A DNA stretch of 64,000 nt from Bacteroidota bacterium (lineage in GTDB: Bacteria > Bacteroidota > Bacteroidia > Chitinophagales > Chitinophagaceae): contig JABDAZ010000006.1 of the NCBI GenBank assembly GCA_013288945.1, positions 1 to 64,000 of the forward strand. The letters are read 5' to 3'. The first letter of the stretch is position 1; each line of letters begins with the position of its first letter. Below, piece after piece: positions 1-8,940 of the stretch. Under the pieces are notes generated by a model. It worked only from the letters and a program-made list of their open reading frames with translations, was not told the DNA's origin and did not search any database. The position numbers were made by a program, and so were the translations under genes.

Positions 1-141
1 AGTCAGAATAATTATTATAACAATAATAACAACAACCGCCAGCAAAATGTGCAGCCTTCGCAGCCTGCAAGAAGTTTTGCTCCTTCATCAAATTTTGGCG
101 GAGGCGGTGGTGGTGCACGAGGCAGTTTCGGGCATCATTAA
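1..141 (+). CDS. C-terminal fragment of an Asn/Gln- and Gly-rich protein (5' end outside window)
   Basis: Frame 1 is open from the first base to a TAA at 139-141 and gives 46 residues. The fragment is rich in Asn near its start, then has a Pro/Ser stretch, a run of six Gly and the end GSFGHH. No domain can be recognised in this piece. Low-complexity tails of this kind are common in secreted Bacteroidota proteins. A clear terminator follows within 25 bases, which supports a real gene end here. The function is unknown. Confidence 0.65.
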   Translation, partial: SQNNYYNNNNNNRQQNVQPSQPARSFAPSSNFGGGGGGARGSFGHH

Positions 142-162
142 TAAAACAACAAAATATTTTTT

Positions 163-200
163 AAGAGGAAATGATTGTAAAAAATCTTTCCTCTTTTTTT
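163..200 (+). terminator. Rho-independent terminator
   Basis: AAGAGGAAA pairs with TTTCCTCTT across a short loop and is followed by a run of T. It lies just after the stop of the partial gene at 1-141. Confidence 0.8.
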
Positions 201-344
201 ATGTATAGCCAAATCGAAAAATTTTTTTCAAACAAATTTTTATTAATGATTTGATAGAATAAATTTGAAAACCTCAATCAGTTCTTCATACTTCCATTCT
301 TATTATCGCTTATATTCGCGGAGGTTTAATTTTCCTTTTGCCGC

Positions 345-1862
345 ATGAAATCTATTATTCTGAAACTGTTTCCCAAAAATAATCTTGATGCCTGTATAGC
401 TTCTGCGGCTGGTTTTTTTATTATTTATATGTACACGCGCCACAGCGGAATTGGCGTTTCACCAGACTCTGTAGTTTACTCAAGCGTTGCAAAAAATATT
501 CACGACCACGGATTAATAAATGATTTTTACGGAAGGCCGATGGTTGTGTTTCCTGCATTTTACCCGCTATTTCTCAGCGGTTTTATTGCAATAACAGGAT
601 TGGATCCTGCAGCATTTGCGCCGCTATTAAATGCATTTTTATTTGCATTAATTATTTATACATGCGGGTTAATAATGGAATATTTTCAATACAAATCCAA
701 ATGGTATAAGTACATCATTTTAAGTTGCATTGTTTTAAGCCCGTGTTTGCTTGAAGTATATTCCATGTTATGGTCGGAGACTTTATTTATTTTGTTGTTG
801 CTGCTTTTTATCATCGCTTTGCGAAATTATTTTACCAGTTATTCACTGAAATCATTAATGCTGGTGTCTTGCATTGCAGCGCTGGCGTGCGTTACAAGAT
901 ACGCGGGCGTTACATTAATATGCACCGGAAGTTTATTATTATTGTTTGATAAAAAATTATTACTGCAAAATAAAATCTATCAACTCTTCATATTTACTTC
1001 AATAAGCTGTTCTTTATTTGTTATTAATTTAATGCGCAACTCCTTGGCCGAAGGAACTTTTACCGGCATGCGCGAAAAAAGTTTATCATCATTATCTACT
1101 AATATTTTGTATTGCGGAACAGTGTTTTGCGACTGGTTGCCATTGCCGAAAAATCATGCTGTCATTTCTGTTTGTATGGCATTAATATTTATCATCGGCG
1201 CTATTGTATTATTCTGGCGAAGCCTTAAAAATATCTATTATTATACGCATGAAAATATTGCGGTTACATTTTTCATCGTGTATTTATTGTTTATTATTTT
1301 ATCTGCAACATTCAGCAGGTACGAGCTTATTAATAGCCGTTTATTATCGCCATTATTTATACCCATGCTTTGGGCAAGCACTTCCTGGCTTATACCTTTT
1401 GCAAAAAAATTTTGGTTAAAAAAACGGGCGTGGTCTACCGTTATAATTGCTTTATTATTTTTATTTTTTCAACGCAATCAATATAAAGCTGATTATGAAA
1501 ATTATGATGGAATAAAATATGCGGGTATTCCCGGTTATACAGAAGATAGCTGGCAAAAAGATTCAGAGATTGTAAATTTTTTAAAGCAAAATAAAACGCT
1601 TTTTAAAAAAGGGTATGCCATTTATTCCAACTCGGATGATGCGCTGTATTTCTTTACAGGCCTGCGTTGCGACATGTTGCCGCACTTGGTTTTTCACGAT
1701 GAAATCAGTAATTTTTATGCAGAAAGCAATTGCTATGTTGTGTGGTTTGAAGATATCGACAACCCTGAATTGCTTGACATGAACGATGTATTAACGCACA
1801 AGACGATGGTGCTGCTGCACAAATTTTCGAACGGTTCTATTTATGTTACGATTACAAGATAA
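345..1862 (+). CDS. Polytopic membrane protein, GT-C/ArnT-PMT-like glycosyltransferase
   Basis: This 505-residue protein has about ten hydrophobic membrane segments and a soluble C-terminal part after about residue 380. Near the N-terminus, after the first membrane segment, it carries an acidic SPDSVVY motif in a predicted extracytoplasmic loop. That is where GT-C enzymes (PMT/ArnT, which use lipid-phosphate sugars) keep a catalytic Asp. The family link rests on topology and this loop, so the substrate is unknown; a sugar transfer to lipid or protein on the outer face of the inner membrane is an inference. It is transcribed toward the kinase operon and ends one base before the kinase stop, so the two units converge without a spacer. 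Confidence 0.7.
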   Translation: MKSIILKLFPKNNLDACIASAAGFFIIYMYTRHSGIGVSPDSVVYSSVAKNIHDHGLINDFYGRPMVVFPAFYPLFLSGFIAITGLDPAAFAPLLNAFLFALIIYTCGLIMEYFQYKSKWYKYIILSCIVLSPCLLEVYSMLWSETLFILLLLLFIIALRNYFTSYSLKSLMLVSCIAALACVTRYAGVTLICTGSLLLLFDKKLLLQNKIYQLFIFTSISCSLFVINLMRNSLAEGTFTGMREKSLSSLSTNILYCGTVFCDWLPLPKNHAVISVCMALIFIIGAIVLFWRSLKNIYYYTHENIAVTFFIVYLLFIILSATFSRYELINSRLLSPLFIPMLWASTSWLIPFAKKFWLKKRAWSTVIIALLFLFFQRNQYKADYENYDGIKYAGIPGYTEDSWQKDSEIVNFLKQNKTLFKKGYAIYSNSDDALYFFTGLRCDMLPHLVFHDEISNFYAESNCYVVWFEDIDNPELLDMNDVLTHKTMVLLHKFSNGSIYVTITR

Positions 1863-3584
1863 TTATTCAAATGTCATACGTGTTCCGCGCTCAATAACAG
1901 CTTCATAATTTCTGTCGGATTGCAAATCTTTGCGCCTTCTGTGCGAACGAGTATTGAGTGAAATTGTTTGCCCGTTTGCGCCAGCAACTGAATAAATATT
2001 TACCGAAGTCTGTATTCTGCCAATGGTAATATCGCCTTTTGCAATGGCACCTTGTTTTATAATAATGGTTCCCTGGTAATAAACATTGCTTGAAACGGTA
2101 AACGTTAATGAGCGTTCTTTTGCGCCATCACCATCACCGAGGTTATCGCGGAGATATAAATTTACTTCCACTTTATTATCGATATAAATTAATTTTCTTT
2201 CATGCTTAATAACAACCGGAGTAGGTGTTTCTTCTTTTTTCTCAACTGGTTTTGTATCTGTTTTTGATGTGTTATCAACTGCAACTTCTTCAACCTTTTT
2301 TTTATGTTTTTCTTTTTTTGGTTTTACAGGTTCAACCGGTTCCGCGTTATCATCAGCTGGCAATTGCAAACCTGAAGTTGTTGGCGGCGGAGTAATATTT
2401 TGAGCTGGCAAAGTGTTACCGCCTCTCAAACTTTTTTCATCTTTTATTTGCTTAACGGTGTCTGCTTTTACAACGTTGTTATCATTATTAATTGTGTTAT
2501 TATTTTTCCCGGTGTTCACAGAAATAATAATAAAAACAAAAAATAGCAAACCAATTCCTGCCAAAATAAAAGGCAGTTTTTTGTTGGCTAAAATTTTTTC
2601 CTGAAAAAATTCATTGAAAGAAAATGGCTTTGAAATCGGTTCCATTTTAGTTTGCAAATTGAAAACCTGCCCGGTGTTGTTAAGGCGCGTTGCAGCACCT
2701 TCGGCATATTGGCTAACCAATACAGTTTGCTGTGGTGGCGGCTTTAGCGCATTCATATCGATTTCGCGATAATTGGGAAATGCAGCTATTAATGCCTGTT
2801 GAAATGCCCGTGCAGTTTGATAACGGTGCTCCGGATTTTTTTCCAAAGCCTTTAATATAATATCACTTAAAGCTTTTGGAACGGAAGCATTCAACCTGTC
2901 TGGCGGCTTTATTTTTTTCTTTAAAATCGCCTGCATTAAATTATAATCGGTGTCACTTTCAAAAGGCAATTTTCCCGAAACCAATTCATACAACGTAACG
3001 CCCATTGCATAAATATCCGATGATACAGAAGCGGTTTTTCCTTCAATTAATTCCGGCGCCATAAATTCTACGGTGCCAACAATTTTATTTACCTGCGTCA
3101 TTTTTTGTTCGCCCGCAACTTTTGCAATACCAAAATCCATCAGCTTCAAAACGCCATCTTCCGTAAGCATTAAGTTGGATGGCTTTATATCGCGATGAAA
3201 AATATTTTTTTTATGCGCATGCTGCAAACCTTCGAGCGCTTGTATAAAAACGGGCACTACAAATTGTACAGGAAGCGCTTTATGTATTTTTAATAAATCA
3301 TCAAGGCTTGTTCCTTCCACATATTCCATCACCATATAATGGTTGTCGTGCTGCTCAATAAAATTATAGATAACAGCAATATTTGGATGAAGCAATTGTG
3401 CAAGCACGCGCGCTTCTTTTTTAAACCTTTCTAAAAATTGCGGCTGGCTAGTAAGTTGCGGATGTAGCATTTTTAACGCCACTTCCCTGCCGAGCATACT
3501 ATCTGTGGCACGAAATACATTGCCCATTCCACCCTGGCCAAGATGCGCATTTATTTGATAGCTGTGTATGTGTTCGCCAATCAT
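1863..3584 (-). CDS. Membrane-anchored Ser/Thr protein kinase (PknB-like) with a C-terminal extracytoplasmic domain
   Basis: The 573-residue protein starts with a Hanks-type kinase domain (about residues 8-270) that has the glycine loop GQGGMGNV, the invariant ALKML Lys, HRDIKPSN, DFGIAK and a MAPE segment, so it should be active. A single membrane segment follows near residues 338-362, then a Lys/Pro/Glu-rich linker. The last 100 residues form a beta-rich domain (KVEVNLYLRD to GTRMTFE) that I cannot assign; parts recall the outer domain of conjugation TraM-like proteins. It is the last gene of the FHA protease-kinase-phosphatase-kinase unit, 10 bases after the PP2C gene. It has no PASTA repeats, unlike Gram-positive PknB. 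Confidence 0.9.
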   Translation of the reverse strand: MIGEHIHSYQINAHLGQGGMGNVFRATDSMLGREVALKMLHPQLTSQPQFLERFKKEARVLAQLLHPNIAVIYNFIEQHDNHYMVMEYVEGTSLDDLLKIHKALPVQFVVPVFIQALEGLQHAHKKNIFHRDIKPSNLMLTEDGVLKLMDFGIAKVAGEQKMTQVNKIVGTVEFMAPELIEGKTASVSSDIYAMGVTLYELVSGKLPFESDTDYNLMQAILKKKIKPPDRLNASVPKALSDIILKALEKNPEHRYQTARAFQQALIAAFPNYREIDMNALKPPPQQTVLVSQYAEGAATRLNNTGQVFNLQTKMEPISKPFSFNEFFQEKILANKKLPFILAGIGLLFFVFIIISVNTGKNNNTINNDNNVVKADTVKQIKDEKSLRGGNTLPAQNITPPPTTSGLQLPADDNAEPVEPVKPKKEKHKKKVEEVAVDNTSKTDTKPVEKKEETPTPVVIKHERKLIYIDNKVEVNLYLRDNLGDGDGAKERSLTFTVSSNVYYQGTIIIKQGAIAKGDITIGRIQTSVNIYSVAGANGQTISLNTRSHRRRKDLQSDRNYEAVIERGTRMTFE

Positions 3585-3594
3585 AATACTATTA

Positions 3595-4518
3595 TTAATA
3601 ACCAGACGGCATATCTGCGTCGCGCGTGAGTTTCGGCAGATCTACGTCTCTTGTTAATTTTAAATTTGTTTCCTGCACCGGTTCCATTTTCTCAACAATT
3701 TTTTCTGCAAGAGCAACAGTGATGTTGTCTTTTCCGCCACGTTTTTTTGCTTCTGCAATAAAATAATCTGCAACATTATCAAGCACATCAATGTTCATTA
3801 TTTCTGCAATTTCATCATCGCTTAAATAATCATACAAACCATCAGAGCAAATCATCAAACGATTATTTTCTTTTAATGGTGAATTATATTTTCCAGTATC
3901 CACGCGCATTCCAGGCTTTGTTCCCATTGCATTGATCAAAATATTTCTTTGCGGGTGTGTTTCTGCTTCGTGCGCAGTTATTGCGCCGCTGTTCACGAGT
4001 TCCTGTACGTATGTATGGTCTTGTGTTAATTGTATTATTTTTTTATTTGTATATAAATATGCGCGGCTATCACCGGCATGCGCATAATAAATTGATGTGC
4101 CTAGAACAACAATCGCCGTGCATGTAGTTCCCATGCCGCGGTATTTATCATTGGCGGAAGCGAGATCAAATATTTTTTTATTGGCAGTATTAAAGGCTTT
4201 CGCTAAAATTTTTTCTGTGTTGGCTTCTTTATTTTCTTTATAATATTCCTGGCTTATAATTTCAACGGCCATGTTGCTTGCAACTTCGCCTGCAGCGTGG
4301 CCGCCCATTCCATCTGCAACGATTAATAAATAACCTTTTTCGCGCAGCAATTTTTCATCGTTCATTTTAAAAAATGAAGCAGCATCTTCATTGTTGGTGC
4401 GCACATTGCCAAGATCTGTTTTTATAACAACTTTCAAAACAGACAGCTCTCCATTGTCGGTTGCAGTTTCATTTTGATAATGCTCTTCTGCGTTTTTATT
4501 TTTTTTCTTCCAGAACAT
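3595..4518 (-). CDS. PP2C-family Ser/Thr protein phosphatase
   Basis: This 307-residue protein has the PP2C (PPM) metal-binding motifs in order: a NEDA segment near residue 45, VADGMGGHAAGE near 80, GDSRAYLY, SDGLYDYL and GGKDNITVALA. All aspartates that bind Mn/Mg appear present, so it should remove phosphate from Ser/Thr. It has no membrane segment and is likely cytoplasmic. It sits between the two kinase genes with spacers of 3 and 10 bases, which implies co-transcription and a role in reversing their phosphorylation. The C-terminus repeats a short LTRD motif (KLTRDVDLPKLTRDADMP), which may be a phospho-site or docking tail. Confidence 0.92.
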   Translation of the reverse strand: MFWKKKNKNAEEHYQNETATDNGELSVLKVVIKTDLGNVRTNNEDAASFFKMNDEKLLREKGYLLIVADGMGGHAAGEVASNMAVEIISQEYYKENKEANTEKILAKAFNTANKKIFDLASANDKYRGMGTTCTAIVVLGTSIYYAHAGDSRAYLYTNKKIIQLTQDHTYVQELVNSGAITAHEAETHPQRNILINAMGTKPGMRVDTGKYNSPLKENNRLMICSDGLYDYLSDDEIAEIMNIDVLDNVADYFIAEAKKRGGKDNITVALAEKIVEKMEPVQETNLKLTRDVDLPKLTRDADMPSGY

Positions 4519-4521
4519 TTT

Positions 4522-5784
4522 TCAGTTATTTATTTTTACAAGATTGTATGGATAAGAAGTACGGTGCGGCGTTATCTGAACCTCTTCCTGCCTGTCTACA
4601 TAGCCATCTGCATGAATGGTAAAATGAAATAAATCGCCATCTTTTCCATGCATTTCATAAGGCAAGGGCTGGCTTGTGCCATCAGGAAAAATCAACACTG
4701 CATTGTCTGCATTCAATGCGCTTATAATAATTTTTTTATCATTAATATCTGCAGCAGGCTGTGCTTTTACAATTGTATCAGTACTGCTATTTTTTTTATC
4801 ATCAACTATTTGTGTTTTCGAAACGGAATCTTCATTCACAATTTTTTTATCTGTTTTATCGGGCATATTATTATACATCAACAAGCCGAAAAAAAACAAT
4901 ATTCCAAAACCTGCAATGCCGGGCAATAACCATTTTTTATAAGAAGAAGTAAATAACGGAATTGGAGTTGAATTTGTTTGCTGTTTTTTCTTGCCAATAA
5001 CCGCTTCCATTTCTGCCGCACTAATGCGATGAAGCGGATTAATGCGCAAACTTTTGTCGATAAGTATTAATAACTTTTCTGAAATGTCGGGTATTAATAT
5101 TTTAGGATTTGTAAACGTTCCTTTAGTAATTTTTGATCTTAATGTAACAGGATTTGATGCATCAAAAGGCATATAACCAGTAAGCAATTCATACGCCATT
5201 ACGCCAAGCGCCCACACATCAGATTTTAATTCCGGTTGTTGCTGAAACTGTTCTGGAGCAAGGTATTCCATCGTTCCTACAACAAAACCAATTTGCGTTA
5301 GTTTAGGAGTATATTTATTTTTTGCGATTCCGAAATCAAGCATTTTTACAGTGCCGTCGAATTGTATTTTAAAATTTTGTGGCTTAATGTCGCGATGCAT
5401 TATTCCGTTGCTGTGCAAATATGCCAATGCAGAAACAATTTGCCGGATAATATTTTCTGTTTCTTCATTAGACAATTTTCCTTTTCTGCGAAGCAGTGCA
5501 TCAAGCGATTCGCCTTCCACATATTCCATAACAATGCACGGCTTATCGCCGTATGCTGCATACTCATACAAACGCGCAATGTTTGGATGATTAACGCTGG
5601 ATTGTATGTATGCTTCATTTTTAAAACGTTCTGCAAATTCTTTTTGGTAAAGAATTTTAACTGCAGCAAAACGGTTTAAAAAACTATTGTAAGCCTTGTA
5701 TACATCGCCCATTCCGCCGGAACCAATGCACTCGGCAAGATGGTAACCCGCAACTTCTTTAATCGGCGAATCAGGCTTTCTCAT
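4522..5784 (-). CDS. Membrane-anchored Ser/Thr protein kinase with PEGA-like C-terminal domain
   Basis: The 420-residue protein has a kinase domain at about residues 12-265 with GSGGMGDVY, AAVKIL, HRDIKPQN, DFGIAKNK and APEQF, all intact. A membrane segment lies near residues 285-306. The remaining extracytoplasmic part ends with a roughly 65-residue beta-rich region (LIFPDGTSQPLPYE, ADGYVDRQEEV) that resembles PEGA-type domains, which are thought to act outside the membrane. It is followed after 3 bases by the phosphatase gene and preceded by a 77-base spacer that contains a strong hairpin. Confidence 0.9.
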   Translation of the reverse strand: MRKPDSPIKEVAGYHLAECIGSGGMGDVYKAYNSFLNRFAAVKILYQKEFAERFKNEAYIQSSVNHPNIARLYEYAAYGDKPCIVMEYVEGESLDALLRRKGKLSNEETENIIRQIVSALAYLHSNGIMHRDIKPQNFKIQFDGTVKMLDFGIAKNKYTPKLTQIGFVVGTMEYLAPEQFQQQPELKSDVWALGVMAYELLTGYMPFDASNPVTLRSKITKGTFTNPKILIPDISEKLLILIDKSLRINPLHRISAAEMEAVIGKKKQQTNSTPIPLFTSSYKKWLLPGIAGFGILFFFGLLMYNNMPDKTDKKIVNEDSVSKTQIVDDKKNSSTDTIVKAQPAADINDKKIIISALNADNAVLIFPDGTSQPLPYEMHGKDGDLFHFTIHADGYVDRQEEVQITPHRTSYPYNLVKINN

Positions 5785-5814
5785 TCTATTGTTTTCTGTA
5801 AACTTTATATAGAG

Positions 5815-5847
5815 AATGCTTGCGCATAAAATTTATACGCAAGCATT
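5815..5847. terminator. Hairpin between the FHA-protease and kinase genes
   Basis: AATGCTTGCG pairs with CGCAAGCATT, extended by an A/T inner stem. The T-run lies on the plus strand, while the operon runs on the minus strand where no U-run follows. It is therefore more likely an intercistronic processing or attenuation hairpin than a full stop for the operon. Confidence 0.6.
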
Positions 5848-5861
5848 TTTATTAATGATTA

Positions 5862-7529
5862 TTAATTTTCTTTTTTTCTGCCCATTAATTCAAGGCCATA
5901 TTTTATAGGTACTGCAAAAGATATTTGCGTGCCGGCAGCATCAGAAGTGCCTGCATAAAATAAACCGATAACATTTCCTTCATCATCAAATAAAGGGCCG
6001 CCACTGTTGCCATGCCCGGTCGCATTAATAGTTAACTGATATGAATCGCCAAACGCGCTGTAGGTAAGGTTTTTATCAGATGAAGCAGGAACGAGCCTTC
6101 CGATATTTCCCGGAGTAACTGTTGGTGTTGGCACGGTGCTTACCATGCTATTTGGGTGAAAAGGATCGTTTGATTTTCTTAAAACAATTTCCTGCGGCGC
6201 AACGCCCGGATAACCCATTACAGTTACAGCTTGTCCTGGTTGTATCTGATTGTAATTATCTTTCATCGTTACTTTAGAAAGCGATTCAGGAATTTCAACT
6301 TTTATTAATGCCACATCATGATCATCAGATGGCGTTGATGATTGCACCGGGCGCCTTAATGATGTGCCTGCAAAAATTACATTCATGTAAGTATTCTTTC
6401 CTTTTATATTGCTCGACTGGTGCCCGTCAATCATCGATGTTTCCGCAGGAACCCAATTGCCAACATCTTCCCGGTTTACAACTTTGTTGGTAATAACCAG
6501 TTTGCCAGATGCATCCGGCTCAACAAGCAAGCCCGGAAAATCATACGATTGAAAATTCCAAGATGTGTTCCAACCTGCGCCCACGTGGCGATTGGTAAGA
6601 ATGAAACCATCTTCAGAAACTACAAAGCCAGAACCCGATGCACCCGGAACGCCAATCTGAATGCCATAAGGTTTATCGCTTGTAAGCTGCAAATAAGGCT
6701 CGTACCTGCCTTGTGAATTTTGTATATACAAAGCAACGGGATGATATAAACTATCCGCTAATTTCCTTCTGTCGAACACATGCCATAAATCCTGGCCGGT
6801 TGATGCATCATATAATTCCCATGCAAATTCTATTTGCACTACTTTATCCATATTTTCTTTGGCAATAACATCCGGAGATTTTTTTCTCATCTGCGCAGAA
6901 TCAACAACCAATTCTTTTTTTATAATTGTATTTGTACCAAAAATTTTTCCTCGAAATGCATATCCTAAAATGCCCAATAATAAAATTACAGCGCCAAGTA
7001 CAATACCCATTCCGCTGTATGATTTCTTGCGTTCAGCAACAAGCATGCGTTCAACGGTTTGCTTGCCCAGCCCCACTTTCGCTGGTTCGCCAACTTCAAG
7101 CGGCGCAGTGTGCAATTCAGAAACAGTAGTTGCTTTTATTGATGTTGGAATTTCTACAACTCGTGTTGCAGACATCATATCTTGCGGACGCGGATAAATA
7201 TCAAATGAAAAAACAGGGCCGTTTAAACCAAGCTGCACTTCATCGCCGGGCTGTAAAGTGACAGTACCTTTCACACGGTTTTTGTTTACAAAAATTCCGT
7301 TGCGGCTGTTGTTATCAGTGATGGTAAATTTCGCCGGGTCGTCGCTTACTTTATTAATGGTGCCATGCTGGCGGCTTACAATCACTTCCTTTTCAGGGTC
7401 AAACTGTATGTCGTTTTCAGCAGCGCGGCCAATTGACAACTGGCTTTTCGAAAAGTCAAATTCCTCAACCTGGTTTGCTTTGCTTCCGGATATGAATTTG
7501 ATAACATATCTTTCAATAGAACTATTCAT
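5862..7529 (-). CDS. FHA domain - transmembrane - trypsin-like serine protease fusion
   Basis: The 555-residue protein begins with a forkhead-associated domain (about residues 25-110; GRAAEND, SRQHG, NSRNGIFVN), which binds phosphothreonine. A linker leads to one membrane helix at about residues 174-192. The C-terminal half is a chymotrypsin/HtrA-like protease with His315 in LTNRHVGAG, Asp at 403 or 405 in DDHDVALIKV and Ser509 in GHGNSGGPLF, so the triad is complete. The FHA domain would face the cytoplasm and the protease the periplasm. It is first in the kinase-phosphatase-kinase unit, so the kinases are its probable partners: phosphorylation inside could control proteolysis outside. That coupling is an inference. 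It has no PDZ domain, unlike DegP or DegS. Confidence 0.9.
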   Translation of the reverse strand: MNSSIERYVIKFISGSKANQVEEFDFSKSQLSIGRAAENDIQFDPEKEVIVSRQHGTINKVSDDPAKFTITDNNSRNGIFVNKNRVKGTVTLQPGDEVQLGLNGPVFSFDIYPRPQDMMSATRVVEIPTSIKATTVSELHTAPLEVGEPAKVGLGKQTVERMLVAERKKSYSGMGIVLGAVILLLGILGYAFRGKIFGTNTIIKKELVVDSAQMRKKSPDVIAKENMDKVVQIEFAWELYDASTGQDLWHVFDRRKLADSLYHPVALYIQNSQGRYEPYLQLTSDKPYGIQIGVPGASGSGFVVSEDGFILTNRHVGAGWNTSWNFQSYDFPGLLVEPDASGKLVITNKVVNREDVGNWVPAETSMIDGHQSSNIKGKNTYMNVIFAGTSLRRPVQSSTPSDDHDVALIKVEIPESLSKVTMKDNYNQIQPGQAVTVMGYPGVAPQEIVLRKSNDPFHPNSMVSTVPTPTVTPGNIGRLVPASSDKNLTYSAFGDSYQLTINATGHGNSGGPLFDDEGNVIGLFYAGTSDAAGTQISFAVPIKYGLELMGRKKEN

Positions 7530-7867
7530 TTTGCTTTGAGTTTTGGGTTTAGAAAATTATTTTTTATCAATGCAAAATGATGCACTGATGGTGGTTATTT
7601 TTTATTAATAGTTGTAAGAATAGATCACAGGTGTACAAGAAAATTTGCTACGTTAATAACAACACTTTTCATTAGCTGATTAAGGTTTAATTTATTTGCA
7701 GTTCAAGAGGGTTCAACTTTTCGACTGGGCAACTTGCAATTTGCTTTCTGCATTTAAAAATAAATGCTCAAAATAAAATCCGCGCTATATACAAGTTGAT
7801 GTTTTAATAATAAACAGGAATAGTAAATTAGTTTAAAAAAATCAAATTGTCAAACCCACATCAAAAC

Positions 7868-7875
7868 TATGTTTG
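7868..7875 (+). promoter_or_regulatory. Possible promoter (-7 TATGTTTG)
   Basis: TATGTTTG fits the Bacteroidota -7 consensus TAnnTTTG, with a TTG about 18 bases upstream (7847-7849). It points toward the antisense side of miaA, and no annotated gene follows on that strand. The 450-base spacer 7540-7989 holds otherwise only the palindrome at 7893-7908. Confidence 0.4.
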
Positions 7876-7892
7876 TATGAATGGACAGACAA

Positions 7893-7908
7893 TACCCAAT
7901 ATTGGGTA
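7893..7908. promoter_or_regulatory. Perfect 16-bp palindrome, operator candidate
   Basis: TACCCAATATTGGGTA is a perfect inverted repeat of the size bound by dimeric repressors. It lies 18 bases after the -7 box at 7868. The cognate regulator is unknown. Confidence 0.45.
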
Positions 7909-7989
7909 AATTTCAAAAAAACAGCAGGAAGCAAGTGTTTATTATTGAATGGATGAATGATGAAAACGGATCAACAACATCATATAAAA

Positions 7990-8892
7990 TCAGTTATTAA
8001 TAAGAACGAAATTTTTTACCAACTCAAAATCATTTGGAGAAAACCATTTGATATCGGCATCTTTTTTAAACCACGTCATTTGCCGTTTTGCATAATGCCT
8101 TGTATTTTTTTTAATAAGATCAACAGCTTCTGCCAACGTAACTTTTTCTTCAAGAAAATTAAAAAGTTCAGTATAACCAACCGTGTTTAATGCGTTTAAA
8201 TTTTTATACGGAAATAAATTTTTTACTTCATTTAATAAACCATCATCCATCATTTTAGCAACGCGTTTATTAATGTTTTGATGAAGCAATTCTTTATTTA
8301 ATTGCAAACCGATTTTAATAATATTAAAAGGCCTTTCTTTTTTTTGTTGAGAACGAAATGTGAGAATGGATTTGCCTGTAGTTAATTTTATTTCGAGCGC
8401 GCGCATCATGCGGTGCGGGTTTTGAATTTCTCCTTTATTATAAAATTCAGGATCATTTTTTTGCAATTCATTTTGCAGCCACGCCAATCCTTTTTCTATA
8501 AACTGATTTTGAATTTCATTTCTTATTAATAAATTTGCAGCAGGCATTTCATCCAAACCTTCGCAAAATGCTTTCACATACAAACCAGTGCCACCAACCA
8601 TTACACCGAAATCATTTTCTTTAAAAATTTCTTGCGCATATTGCAAAGCAAGTTTTTCAAACAGCGCAGCATTCACTTCTTCATTAATAGAAAATGTATT
8701 AATAAAATAATGATGCACCTTTTTTAATTCTTCGTCAGAAGGTTTAGCAACGCCAATATTTATTTCTTTAAAACACTGGCGCGAATCTGCAGAAATAATT
8801 TTTGTACGCAAATATTCAGCTAACTGAATGGCGAGAGAAGTTTTTCCAACAGCGGTTGGGCCAACTATTATTATGATGGTTTTATTTTTCAA
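7990..8892 (-). CDS. miaA: tRNA dimethylallyltransferase
   Basis: The 300-residue protein matches MiaA in length and motifs: a P-loop GPTAVGKTSLA at residues 10-20, ISADSRQ where MiaA binds the nucleotide, VGGTGLY near residue 99 and the NPHRMMRALEI segment. It transfers a dimethylallyl group to N6 of A37 in tRNAs that read UNN codons. A tRNA-Leu(CAG) elsewhere in the window would not be a substrate. The start ATG is supported by the P-loop position. The gene lies 48 bases downstream of the pRiA4b ORF-3-like gene on the same strand. Confidence 0.95.
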   Translation of the reverse strand: MKNKTIIIIVGPTAVGKTSLAIQLAEYLRTKIISADSRQCFKEINIGVAKPSDEELKKVHHYFINTFSINEEVNAALFEKLALQYAQEIFKENDFGVMVGGTGLYVKAFCEGLDEMPAANLLIRNEIQNQFIEKGLAWLQNELQKNDPEFYNKGEIQNPHRMMRALEIKLTTGKSILTFRSQQKKERPFNIIKIGLQLNKELLHQNINKRVAKMMDDGLLNEVKNLFPYKNLNALNTVGYTELFNFLEEKVTLAEAVDLIKKNTRHYAKRQMTWFKKDADIKWFSPNDFELVKNFVLINN

Positions 8893-8940
8893 TTTGCATG
8901 AGCTTGTAAAGAACCCAACAAATATTAATAAGAGAAATGA

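Noticed and set aside
1863-7529. Type VI secretion regulation (PpkA/PppA/Fha) locus
   Set aside because: No Tss structural gene is in the window, and the FHA protein carries a protease that Fha1 proteins lack.
7957-8190. 77-residue plus-strand ORF after the promoter at 7868
   Set aside because: It is antisense to the conserved miaA gene and has no family features; only the promoter and palindrome were kept.
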